Shown one piece after another: positions 24,131 to 32,625 of a stretch of 64,000 bases of DNA. The DNA comes from Pyramidobacter piscolens W5455 (GTDB lineage Bacteria > Synergistota > Synergistia > Synergistales > Dethiosulfovibrionaceae). The stretch's first letter is position 1. Each line of letters begins with the position of its first letter. The position numbers and the translations under genes are program-made. The notes below the pieces were generated by a model. The model saw only the letters and a list, made by a program, of their open reading frames with translations. It searched no databases and had not been told where the DNA came from. Location: assembly GCF_000177335.1 (NCBI RefSeq), contig NZ_ADFP01000121.1, forward strand, positions 1-64,000, written 5' to 3'.

Positions 24131-25162
24131 ATATCCATACCCGCAACCAACGTCCTCGCTAATCCGATGTGGCTCGGTGCAAACAACGGCACCATCCCCG
24201 CCAACGAAAACGCCGCCGAAGCGCGCGCCCTGTTCATCACCAACTACAAACTCGACGTGATGAAAGCCTTCGCGCGCAAGTGCATCTTCAAAGACCTGCA
24301 CCGTATCCACACCATCGACCACGGCAGTTCCAGCACCTTCTACTACACCGGCACCGCCTCGGCGCACTACCACGACAAGGGCAAGATGATTCTCGGTACG
24401 AACAACCCCCCGATCAGCAAGACTATCATCAACATCGATGGGCTGCTGCTGGCCGACATCATGATCGACGACCTCGAAGACGCCATGATGCACCTCGACG
24501 TCCGTTCCGAGTTTTCGCATCAGCAGGGAGTGGCCCTCGCCAACGCCTTCGACGAACGGATCGCCCGCCTGTTCTACCTGTCGGCGCGCTCCGGCCCCAA
24601 GAACAAAGACCACCCCGGCGGCTCCGTGATCAGCGCCAAGGACGCCGAAACCAACGGCTCCGTTCTGGCCGACTGCATCTTCGCCGCCGCGCAGACCCTC
24701 GACGAGAAGGACGTCCCCGACGACGAGCGCTTCATTGTCGTCAAGCCCGCCCAGTATTACCTGCTGTGCAAGGTCAAAGACCTCATCAACCGTGATTACG
24801 GCGGCTCCGGCTCCATCAAGGACGTAGCTTTGCAGAGCATTGCCAACATGTCTCTCAAAAAGAGCATGAACCTGCCTAACGGTAAAAACATTACTACTGC
24901 CGACCCGCACGAGCATAACGACTACCGTGGCGACTTTACGAAATCTGTTGCTGTCGTGGGCAACCGCAACGCCGTGGGCACCGTCAAACTCAAGGACCTG
25001 ACCACGCGCATGTCCGGCTCCGAAGTGAAGACCCTCTTCGAAGCGACCCTCATCACCGCGTCTTATGCCATGGGGCACGGAATTCTCGACCCTCGCGGCG
25101 CGGTCGAAATCGCCACCGGCGGCGCGGGCGCGACGCCCGTCGTCACTCCGAGCAATCCGTAG
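24131..25162 (+). CDS. major capsid protein, T7 gp10 family
   Basis: 343 residues if translation starts at the ATA at 24131; 331 from the first ATG at 24167. AAAGGAG (24120-24126) lies 4 bases before that ATA, but 40 bases before the ATG, and the codons between (SIPATNVLANP) look coding, so the upstream start is favoured; an ATA at 24137 or CTG at 24128 is also possible. T7 gp10A has 345 residues. AAEARALFITNYKLDVMKAF fits the T7 N-terminal helix region, and DDERFIVVKPAQYYLLCK and GTVKLKDLTTRMSGSEVKTL fit the later core. It forms the icosahedral shell. A terminator follows, as in T7. Confidence 0.93.
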   Translation: MSIPATNVLANPMWLGANNGTIPANENAAEARALFITNYKLDVMKAFARKCIFKDLHRIHTIDHGSSSTFYYTGTASAHYHDKGKMILGTNNPPISKTIINIDGLLLADIMIDDLEDAMMHLDVRSEFSHQQGVALANAFDERIARLFYLSARSGPKNKDHPGGSVISAKDAETNGSVLADCIFAAAQTLDEKDVPDDERFIVVKPAQYYLLCKVKDLINRDYGGSGSIKDVALQSIANMSLKKSMNLPNGKNITTADPHEHNDYRGDFTKSVAVVGNRNAVGTVKLKDLTTRMSGSEVKTLFEATLITASYAMGHGILDPRGAVEIATGGAGATPVVTPSNP

Positions 25163-25175
25163 TAAAGCGCAGCGT

Positions 25176-25210
25176 AAAGGGGGCCTGATTCATTCCGGGC
25201 TCCCTTTTTT
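25176..25210 (+). terminator. terminator after the capsid gene
   Basis: AAAGGGGGCC pairs with GGGCTCCCTTT across a short loop, and six T residues end it. T7 has its late terminator at exactly this place, which leaves capsid as the most abundant late product. Confidence 0.8.
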
Positions 25211-25240
25211 ATTCAGACGAAGGGGGAGTTACTCATAGGA

Positions 25241-26014
25241 TTGGCAACCAAGATTAAAGCCAATAATATCAACCGCGAAGAGCGCTTGAACAAGATTATC
25301 CGCAATAACCGGGAGCGTGCGTACCAAACCCTCAAAAAAGAAAAAGAACGAGCGGATGCCGCCCGTAAAGAATATAGAGAGCACGCCCGCCGCCTCGCCG
25401 CCAAGAAAGCTGTGCAAGCGCGCGAAAAGGAAAAGCCTCAGGAAGAGCATAAAATTGTTCAGCCCGTTTCCGTCGATCGCGAAACCGGAGCCGTAACGGC
25501 CAGTAAAACCCCGCGGCGGCTTGGGTTGAACGAAATCGAAAAGCGGGCTGTGCAGAAAGAGCTTGAAAAACGTTACGGCAAGCAGGAACAAAAGTTCCAG
25601 ACAGTAAGAATGCAAGAACTCAATCGCGGTTACCGTCCGCAGCCCCAAGAACCCGGAGAGATCAGAAAGGGCCTGTCCAACAGGGCTGCTCTAGCCGCAT
25701 CGTATAGGAGAGAGCATGAAACCTTGAAGAGAGGCGTGCCGCTTGTCGCGGCCGGTGCCCTTGCCGCAGGAGCGGGATTTGCTGGAGCTGGGGCTGCGTC
25801 CGCCGCCAAAGCTGCCGCCATAGGCAAGCTCAAGCGCGCTTCAACTGCCATGAGCGGGCGTATGGGCGAACAGGCGCAGAGAGTGGCCTCTCGCACTCAC
25901 AAGTCTGTGGAGAAGCTTTCCAAGCCCAAACTTGCGGAAGTTGCGCGGCGCGTTCGCGTGGACGATAAAAGCGGCGTCATGAAAAGAATCTTCAAGAAAG
26001 CCATCCGCAACTAA
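25241..26014 (+). CDS. hypothetical basic protein with a glycine-alanine hydrophobic segment
   Basis: 257 residues from TTG (AGGA just upstream; GAAGGGGGA further left). The first 130 residues are very charged and helical (EERLNKIIRNNRERAYQTLK), then a Gly/Ala-rich hydrophobic run at about 165-190 (AAGALAAGAGFAGAGAASAA), then a basic C-terminus. T7 has no such gene between gp10 and gp11. The charge and the hydrophobic helix recall proteins packed in the virion and ejected into the host, but this is a guess. Confidence 0.7.
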   Translation: MATKIKANNINREERLNKIIRNNRERAYQTLKKEKERADAARKEYREHARRLAAKKAVQAREKEKPQEEHKIVQPVSVDRETGAVTASKTPRRLGLNEIEKRAVQKELEKRYGKQEQKFQTVRMQELNRGYRPQPQEPGEIRKGLSNRAALAASYRREHETLKRGVPLVAAGALAAGAGFAGAGAASAAKAAAIGKLKRASTAMSGRMGEQAQRVASRTHKSVEKLSKPKLAEVARRVRVDDKSGVMKRIFKKAIRN

Positions 26015-26028
26015 ACAAGGAGGAAGAC

Positions 26029-26616
26029 ATGCCCAATACCGCTACGGAACTCAGCGCCGTCAACATCATGCTCGAAACCATCGGGGCCGCTCCCGTAGCG
26101 AGCTTGGCCGGCGTGCAAAACCAAGATGTCATCGTCGCCAAGTCCGTTCTCGATCAGGTGGTCCGTGAAGTACAGGGAGAGGAATTCTATTTCAACACGG
26201 AAAAAGGCTTTCCTTTTGTCCCCGAGAACGACGGCACGGTACGTGTCCCTAACAACGTGACGCGCATCTATCCTTGCGCGGCTTTTTACGGGCCGAAGGA
26301 TGTCGTCGTGCGTGGCAATAAACTCTACGACAAAGAAAATCATACCTATCGTTTCGAACACCCGTTCGAAGCCGACATAACGCTGTGCCTTGATTTCGAC
26401 GCGCTGCCGAGCGAAGTGAAAACCTACATTACCATCAGAGCCGCCCGTAAGTTCGCTGTAACGTCCCTTGGTGACGATAACGTCGAACAGTGGACGGCGC
26501 AGGACGAAGCCCGCGCCAGAGCCACTATGATCGCCGCTGACACGGCGCAAGGCACGGCGCATATGGGCGTGCGCATGAAACTGGACCCGCTGATCGGAGT
26601 AGAACTCTCACGATGA
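26029..26616 (+). CDS. tail tubular protein A (T7 gp11 family)
   Basis: 195 residues (T7: 196). It forms the ring under the portal. TELSAVNIMLETIGAAPVAS, the QDVIVAKSVLDQVVREVQGE helix, FPFVPENDGTVRVPNNVTRI and YITIRAARKF are family hallmarks. Clear AAGGAGG. Its last bases overlap the next gene (ATGA). Confidence 0.95.
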   Translation: MPNTATELSAVNIMLETIGAAPVASLAGVQNQDVIVAKSVLDQVVREVQGEEFYFNTEKGFPFVPENDGTVRVPNNVTRIYPCAAFYGPKDVVVRGNKLYDKENHTYRFEHPFEADITLCLDFDALPSEVKTYITIRAARKFAVTSLGDDNVEQWTAQDEARARATMIAADTAQGTAHMGVRMKLDPLIGVELSR

Positions 26617-29210
26617 ACGTCGTCAAAACAATCCCCAACCTGATCGGCGGCATCTCGCAACAGCCCGCCGCATTACGCCTGAACAACCAGCTGGAAGATC
26701 AACTTAACTTTGTCAGCTCTCCCGCCGCCGGTTTGCAGAACAGACCGGCGCTCAAATACGTCAGTTCTTCCCCGTACACGGGGGGAGGCGCGTTTTTCAC
26801 ACTTGACCGGGACGAGCAGGTACGTCATAACTTGTGGATCGGCCCTGATGGTCTCAGAATCGAGGATTTACAGGGAAATGTAAAAACCGTCCAGTATCAA
26901 GGAAACGCCTTGGCATACCTGAGTCTTCCGGCAGGCGCTGACAAAAAAAACAGTTATCGCATTCTCAACATTGCCGACTCTTGCTTTATCGTTAACCGGA
27001 CGAAAACGCCTCAGATAGATCAGAACAGCATTACGGAGAGCAAAAACCATGCGTTGATTCACATCAAACAAGTGGCGCTCGGAACCACGTGGTCCGTTAC
27101 GCTCCAGGGAAAAAGCGTCAGTTACGGCTATTCGTCCGACACAAGCCTGTCCGTTTCGACGGAGCAGGTCGCCAACGAACTTGCGAACGCGTTGCTCGGC
27201 GATTCGACGATCAGTGCAGCTTTCAATATCGTCCACGCTTCGTCCGTCATTTCGATCGAAAGGAAAGACGGCGGCAGTTTCAGCATTGGCTTAAGCGACT
27301 CGCGCGGCAACACATACAGCTCTTTGACGACGTGGAAGAACAAGAACTTCACCGATCTCCCAACGATCGCCCCAGAGGGTTTCGCGTGTTGTATCAGCGG
27401 TTCTACCGGGAGCGCGGCGGATGATTATTATGTCCGGTTCGTCGCTTCCGGGGCAGCTTCCCGGCTGACGTGGCAGAACGCCGAATATCCTGTGGGCGGC
27501 GTCAAGAAACGTATTTACGTGCGCAGTTCGGAAGAGCCCTTGTTTACTGAGAACAGACTTGTCTCATGCACGAATTTGCACGGATTCACCACGCGGATCA
27601 AAAACGTCGGCGTGCAGGTTGTCACACCCACTGGGGGCACGCCCCAATATCGTTATTTGGTGGAATTTGAAACGAAATTCCCGGATAACGCGGGCAATCT
27701 TCGCTTCAACACTGGAACACAGACGATAACCGGCCTGTCCCGCGGTACGTGGGAAGAATGCGTTGCGCCGGACATTCCCAACAAGTTCGTTAACGCGACG
27801 ATGCCACACCTCCTTGTTCACGATCTCGAAGAAGACATGTGGGTGTTCAAACCTGTCAACTGGGCGGCGCGTTCTTCCGGAGACGCTGAGTCAGCGCCGT
27901 GGCCGAGCTTCATCGGCAAAAAGATTACAGCGCTCTTCCTTTATCGGAATCGTCTTGGTTTCGTGGCGGGGGATTCCGTCTCGCTGTCCGCGGCGGGGGA
28001 CCTTGAGCGCTTTTTCCCTGAAACCGTGCAGACGTTGACGGACGCCGATCCCATCGACCTTTCCGTGTCTGTCGATGACTATTCGGACATTCGCGCCACC
28101 GTCACCGTGCAGGATAAACTATTCTTTTTCAGCAACCGTCGTCAGTACACGTTCTCTTCGCCGGACGCGCTCAGCCCCAAAACAGCCGCTGTCCTGCCGT
28201 CCACGGCGTACTCGTGCCTCCCGGATATCGGCCTCCCAGTCGTCGGAGACAGGCTCTATTTCGCCACCGCCTACAGCGCGAAGATGCAGGTCAGGGAGTA
28301 CGGCGTTGATCCTTATACCGACAACAAAACAGCCAACCCCGTTACCGCCCATGTCGCCCAGCTCATTCCCAAAGGCGCTAACATGTGCCTTGTTGCCTCC
28401 CCGACAGCGGATTGTCTGGCCTTTTTCAGCTCGGTTTACCCCAACACGCTGTTCCTGTACCAGTGCTATATCTCGGGCGGCAACAAGCTCCAAAGCGCGT
28501 GGAGCAGACAGACCTTCAACGCGACAATCCTGAACATGGCGTTCAGAGACAACGTTCTCTGGCTCGAACTACTGAAAAACAATCAGAGGATCATGTGCAC
28601 GCTCGACCTTTCCACGCAGCAGACAAAACACAAGTTGCTTTACGAACCAGCGCTCGACTTCCAGACGACGTACGCGAACGTCGCGACAGTGACCCTCCCT
28701 TACACGCCCGACGCAGACAAACTGGTTGTCCTTGCGAAAGACGCAAAGAACCGTCTGATGCGTCTGACAACCACGCAGATCGACGGCAGGGCGGTCAACT
28801 TAGACAAAGAGTACTCCTATGTGGTTATCGGCGAAACATACACAAGGAAGGCCGTTTTCAGCGAAATCTGGCCAACAAAACAAGATGCTTCGGGCGCGAC
28901 CGCCACACTCACCGACGGGCGTTTGCAGCTGCGTCGCTGGACGCTCAGTTACTTCATGACCGGGCCGTTCGTCGTAAGAGTGAAGAGTAAAGTCAACGAC
29001 CGCTTTGTATTGTACAGGAGCAACCAGATCGTCGGCCGCCGTTCTTCCGTGCTTGACAGCTTGCCGATCGCCACGAACAGTTTCACGGTGCCGTGCCGCG
29101 GGCGCAACACCGAAGTGGAAGTCAGCGTCGAGAGCGACAATTACTTCCCTCACGATTTCCTCTCCATGGACGTCGAAGGGAATTACACCAAGAAAAACAA
29201 GAACATCTAA
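26613..29210 (+). CDS. tail tubular protein B / tail nozzle (T7 gp12 family)
   Basis: 865 residues (T7: 794). It forms the tail nozzle. The N-terminus IPNLIGGISQQPAALRLNNQ is diagnostic, followed by DQLNFVSSPAAGLQNRPALK. FLYRNRLGFVAGDSVSLSAA, VTVQDKLFFFSNRRQYTF and GDRLYFATAYS are further family motifs. The extra 70 residues are spread over loops. Coupled to gp11 by ATGA. Confidence 0.96.
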   Translation: MNVVKTIPNLIGGISQQPAALRLNNQLEDQLNFVSSPAAGLQNRPALKYVSSSPYTGGGAFFTLDRDEQVRHNLWIGPDGLRIEDLQGNVKTVQYQGNALAYLSLPAGADKKNSYRILNIADSCFIVNRTKTPQIDQNSITESKNHALIHIKQVALGTTWSVTLQGKSVSYGYSSDTSLSVSTEQVANELANALLGDSTISAAFNIVHASSVISIERKDGGSFSIGLSDSRGNTYSSLTTWKNKNFTDLPTIAPEGFACCISGSTGSAADDYYVRFVASGAASRLTWQNAEYPVGGVKKRIYVRSSEEPLFTENRLVSCTNLHGFTTRIKNVGVQVVTPTGGTPQYRYLVEFETKFPDNAGNLRFNTGTQTITGLSRGTWEECVAPDIPNKFVNATMPHLLVHDLEEDMWVFKPVNWAARSSGDAESAPWPSFIGKKITALFLYRNRLGFVAGDSVSLSAAGDLERFFPETVQTLTDADPIDLSVSVDDYSDIRATVTVQDKLFFFSNRRQYTFSSPDALSPKTAAVLPSTAYSCLPDIGLPVVGDRLYFATAYSAKMQVREYGVDPYTDNKTANPVTAHVAQLIPKGANMCLVASPTADCLAFFSSVYPNTLFLYQCYISGGNKLQSAWSRQTFNATILNMAFRDNVLWLELLKNNQRIMCTLDLSTQQTKHKLLYEPALDFQTTYANVATVTLPYTPDADKLVVLAKDAKNRLMRLTTTQIDGRAVNLDKEYSYVVIGETYTRKAVFSEIWPTKQDASGATATLTDGRLQLRRWTLSYFMTGPFVVRVKSKVNDRFVLYRSNQIVGRRSSVLDSLPIATNSFTVPCRGRNTEVEVSVESDNYFPHDFLSMDVEGNYTKKNKNI

Positions 29211-29222
29211 GAGGTGAGACGG

Positions 29223-30527
29223 ATAGCAAGCACCCCATACAGCTACGCTATGTATAAGGGCGACGGCGCGAACAAGACGTTCAACGTTTCGTTCCCTTAC
29301 ATATCGAAAGCACACGTACATGCATGCCTTTACAGAGCCAATGCCGAAGACACACCCTTAACGATCGTGGAATGGTTGAGCAACGGCGCATTACGCCTTG
29401 GAACGGCCCCGCCCAAGGACGCTGACGTCAAGATATACCGCGACACGCCCAAAGACCACCCGCTGGTCGATTTCGAGGACGGCAACGTCATCCTCGCCGA
29501 AGACCTCGACCTGAGCGTCATCCAGAATCTTTTCATCACGCAGGAAGCCTACGATTATTTATCCCAGTCGGTAGACCCATACGTCAAGCAGGTCAACGGC
29601 CTCGTCGACGAGTTCAAGGTGACGTACAACGACTTTCTCGGCAAGTTCCAGATCGTCAAAGAATACGCAGCGTTCCTCGAAGACTGTTCGTCTGGAGTGC
29701 CCATCGGCGCGACCGTCATGTTCAAGAAAGGACAGCAGGAACCCGGCTATCTCCTCGCCAATGGCGCGCCGTATGACACGGCGAAGTACCCGTATCTCGC
29801 CGACTGCCTCGGCGCGGCCAACCTGCCCGACATGAGCCACACGCCCGTGCTTATCCCCGGCTGGGCGTGGTATGTCAAGGCGTATCACCGCCCCAACGTC
29901 AGAGGTGACCTCAAACGCTTGCAAATACTCGTCCACCAGCTCCCGTCGGACCAAGCCGCGTACGGCGCGTACAATTCCAGCGAGGACATACTCAACCTCT
30001 ATATACCTCAAGGCATCCAAGGCATTCAGGGCCCCATGGGTCCCACTGGTCCGGCCGGGCCTCAAGGGCCGCAAGGCGAGCAAGGCCCGCGCGGCATTCA
30101 AGGCCCGCAGGGCGAGCAGGGGCTCCGCGGCCCCGAAGGCGCGCAGGGCGTCAAGGGCGATACGGGCGAGCAGGGGCCGAGAGGCTTTCAGGGCGAGCGA
30201 GGCCCTCAAGGCATCGCCGGTCCGCAGGGGCCTACGGGGCTGCAAGGCCCGCGAGGTCCGCAGGGCGAAGTCGGCCCCAGAGGCCCGCAGGGCATCAAAG
30301 GCGACAAGGGCGACCGCGGCGACCCCGGCCCGGAAGGACTGAAAGGCCCCACCGGCGATAAAGGCCCTACCGGCGACGCCCCTGTGGGGCTGTGCTTCGG
30401 GAATTTCCAGTACAACAACGACGGGCACCTGCTGTTTTCCGTTTACGGGCTCGAAGAAGGCAGCAACATCGTCGCCAGCTTCGACCACCGCGGGCACGTG
30501 ATCATGGCGATCACGTCCGACATCTAG
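29223..30527 (+). CDS. tail fibre protein with gp17-like N-terminus, tail-collar-like part and collagen repeats
   Basis: 434 residues from ATA 29223; 437 from GTG 29214. The GTG lies inside GAGGTGA (29211-29217), which is the likely Shine-Dalgarno, so the ATA five bases after it is favoured and would give M-ASTPYSY. Residues to about 150 follow the T7 fibre adaptor ([37 protein letters not shown]) that binds the tail. [20 protein letters not shown] is tail-collar-like. About 40 Gly-x-y triplets (bases 30010-30375) form a collagen-type shaft, then a short C-terminal head ([20 protein letters not shown]). Role: host receptor binding. Confidence 0.88.
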   Translation: MASTPYSYAMYKGDGANKTFNVSFPYISKAHVHACLYRANAEDTPLTIVEWLSNGALRLGTAPPKDADVKIYRDTPKDHPLVDFEDGNVILAEDLDLSVIQNLFITQEAYDYLSQSVDPYVKQVNGLVDEFKVTYNDFLGKFQIVKEYAAFLEDCSSGVPIGATVMFKKGQQEPGYLLANGAPYDTAKYPYLADCLGAANLPDMSHTPVLIPGWAWYVKAYHRPNVRGDLKRLQILVHQLPSDQAAYGAYNSSEDILNLYIPQGIQGIQGPMGPTGPAGPQGPQGEQGPRGIQGPQGEQGLRGPEGAQGVKGDTGEQGPRGFQGERGPQGIAGPQGPTGLQGPRGPQGEVGPRGPQGIKGDKGDRGDPGPEGLKGPTGDKGPTGDAPVGLCFGNFQYNNDGHLLFSVYGLEEGSNIVASFDHRGHVIMAITSDI

Positions 30528-30537
30528 GAGGTAACGC

Positions 30538-31527
30538 ATGTCTATTGTCAAAACCATCGATCTCGGCCCCGCGCGGGCCGTCTACAAAGGCGCGTGGGAC
30601 GCAGAGGCCATCTACGAGTACAACAACATGGTGCGCCATCAGGGGAGCCTGTGGTGCTACGTCTCCACCGACGAAATCGCCGGGGACGAACCCCGTCCCT
30701 CTGCGGCCGACGAAACGACTTCCGCTTCCGGGCGCTGGATCGTCGTCGGCGGCACGGGCGAAAAAGGCGACAAGGGCGAACAAGGCATTCAAGGCGTTCC
30801 CGGCGTCAACGGCCTCGACGGCGCGCAAGGCCCCCGCGGCGAAATCGGCCTGACCGGCCCGCAAGGCCCAGCCGGCCCGCAAGGCCCAGCCGGTATCCAG
30901 GGGCCAAGGGGCACCGCTCCCGACCACGAGTGGAACGGGGCGAAACTGCGCTGGAAGAACCCTGACGGCACGTGGGCCGCATGGGCTGACCTCAGAGGCC
31001 CCCAAGGCGTCACCGGCCCCGAAGGCCCCGTCGGCGTACAGGGCCCCGTAGGCCCCAAAGGTAATACCGGGCCGACCGGACCGCAGGGCCCCAAGGGGGA
31101 TACTGGCGCGACCGGACCCGCCGGCCCGAAGGGCCCCAAGGGGGATACTGGCGCAACCGGAGCCGCCGCCACCATCAAGATCGGCACCGTATCCACCGGA
31201 GCCGCGGGCAGCACCGCCGCGGTCAGCAACTCCGGCAACACCCAGAACGCCGTGCTGAATTTCACCATTCCCCGCGGCGCGACCGGGGCAAAAGGCACGC
31301 AGGGCCCAAAGGGCGCTACGGGGGCGCAAGGGCCTGTCGGCGTCTTCCGCATCGGTTCGGTGACGACGCTTGCCCCCGGAGCCAACGCTACCGTAGCGCT
31401 TTCCGGAAACGGCACAAACGGTTCTCCGTACTACTTCGCGTTCGGCATTCCCCGCGGCGCGACAGGAGTTTCGAGCGGCTCGGGCTGCACGGGTTACCAC
31501 GAGTCATGTAATTGTGATGACCATTAA
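30538..31527 (+). CDS. second collagen-like fibre protein with Cys-rich C-terminal tail
   Basis: 329 residues, ATG after AGGAGG. The N-terminal part (YKGAWDAEAIYEYNNMVRHQ, WCYVSTDEIAGDEP) resembles small carbohydrate-binding or adaptor modules found in fibre proteins. Collagen-type triplets occur in two runs (bases 30754-30915 and 31000-31160) split by ApDHEWNGAKLRWKNPDG. Then come two similar beta modules, each ending in IPRGATG (IGTVSTGAAGSTAAVSNSG and IGSVTTLAPGANATVALSG). The protein ends GSGCTGYHESCNCDDH, three cysteines in 9 residues, unlike the rest of the protein. It may sit at the tip of the fibre; the tail is a possible target for the radical SAM enzyme encoded downstream. Confidence 0.85.
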   Translation: MSIVKTIDLGPARAVYKGAWDAEAIYEYNNMVRHQGSLWCYVSTDEIAGDEPRPSAADETTSASGRWIVVGGTGEKGDKGEQGIQGVPGVNGLDGAQGPRGEIGLTGPQGPAGPQGPAGIQGPRGTAPDHEWNGAKLRWKNPDGTWAAWADLRGPQGVTGPEGPVGVQGPVGPKGNTGPTGPQGPKGDTGATGPAGPKGPKGDTGATGAAATIKIGTVSTGAAGSTAAVSNSGNTQNAVLNFTIPRGATGAKGTQGPKGATGAQGPVGVFRIGSVTTLAPGANATVALSGNGTNGSPYYFAFGIPRGATGVSSGSGCTGYHESCNCDDH

Positions 31528-31550
31528 AAGCACAGAGGAGCGTTGGAAAA

Positions 31551-31829
31551 ATGAGATGTGAAGTCCGACTTTCAAGTTACACCGACTGGGTGGGCGAAAC
31601 AGTACGTTGCCTGCGCGACGGACAGAGCGTCGCCATTATCCCCGACGACGCGGAAACGCCGAATTGGGGGTACCGAGAAATTCTCAACCTTGGATTGGGA
31701 CTGTACCATTTGGATCGCTCGTGCCCTGAATGGCGTAACAGCGTCTCTTTCGGTGAGATCAAGTGCGACGAAGAGGCGGTTTTAAACCTGTACCGTTCGA
31801 TGACAGGAGGTGCCGCCCATGGCGCTTAG
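31551..31829 (+). CDS. hypothetical protein of the fibre island
   Basis: 92 residues, ATG after AGAGGAGCG. Pattern SYTDWVGETVRCLRDGQSVA then NLGLGLYHLDRSCPEWRNSV. Not recognised. Overlaps the next gene by 11 bp. Being between fibre and radical SAM genes it could be a substrate, adaptor or chaperone of either. Confidence 0.65.
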   Translation: MRCEVRLSSYTDWVGETVRCLRDGQSVAIIPDDAETPNWGYREILNLGLGLYHLDRSCPEWRNSVSFGEIKCDEEAVLNLYRSMTGGAAHGA

Positions 31830-32625
31830 TTTTATTGAACTCTTGAACCGCAACAATTACCCCAAGACCATTGCAAAATTCGAGAACATCGAAGCATACC
31901 AGAGCGGCGAGTACACGGCCGTTCTGTGTGAAGGCACCATCGAACCCGACGTCCTTACGCACGACGGCCAGTTCGTCTACGACAAGATCAATACCGCCGT
32001 CGCGCACTACCACAACGGCGTCTACGTCAGCCTGTACTACTGGGGGCTGGGGATCAACGCCGAGTATCTCGACACCCCCATTGAGGGCAAGGTCGTCTAC
32101 GCGCCGCTTCTCGGCTCCGGCCGCTACCTCTACACAGGCGCGAGGAAATACATCGTCGCAGACGCCCCCCTGCCCGCGGAACAGCCCGCGAACTACGGAC
32201 TGCTTTACAAACGCGTCGTCTTCGGCGCGGAAAAGACGCTCGCCGACCTCTACAAAAACGCTTTCAAATACCGATACATGCGCGACGGTGACGCCTACAT
32301 GGCGCTCAACGAAGTGGGCGCGGTCGAGAACATGCTCGAAGTCGTGAAAGAGACGGTGACATTGCGCGAGGTCGGTTCGATCTATTCGCGCCTCGACAGC
32401 CTGAACCTGCTGCTCTGCTACGTGCTCCAACGCATCCAGACGCTCCTCCCCGAGAACGAAAGGACGCTGCTGGCCGACGCCCTCGCGTCTTCTGCGCCTC
32501 TCGACGACGTCGCCCTCGCCGGGCACGAGCTGAAAGAGGTTCGCGACATTGCGCTGGCGGCGAGACAGGGCGTCGACGCGCTGCGGGCGTACACAGTCTA
32601 CAACGGCGCGCATCTCGTCGTATAA
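31819..32625 (+). CDS. hypothetical virion-linked protein of the fibre island
   Basis: 268 residues; ATG 31819 is seven bases after AGGAGGT. Beta-rich first half with many Tyr and Gly (YWGLGINAEYLDTPIEGKVV, LLGSGRYLYTGARKYIV), helical second half (SRLDSLNLLLCYVLQRIQTL). No known family. The stop is directly followed by the ATG of the radical SAM gene (TAAATG), which suggests translation in one unit. Confidence 0.7.
   Translation: MALSFIELLNRNNYPKTIAKFENIEAYQSGEYTAVLCEGTIEPDVLTHDGQFVYDKINTAVAHYHNGVYVSLYYWGLGINAEYLDTPIEGKVVYAPLLGSGRYLYTGARKYIVADAPLPAEQPANYGLLYKRVVFGAEKTLADLYKNAFKYRYMRDGDAYMALNEVGAVENMLEVVKETVTLREVGSIYSRLDSLNLLLCYVLQRIQTLLPENERTLLADALASSAPLDDVALAGHELKEVRDIALAARQGVDALRAYTVYNGAHLVV

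Noticed and set aside
30511-31500. Long minus-strand ORF across the second fibre gene
   Set aside because: It is the shadow of Gly-x-y collagen codons; Pro/Ala/Leu repeats only mirror the plus-strand repeats, and there is no ribosome-binding site.
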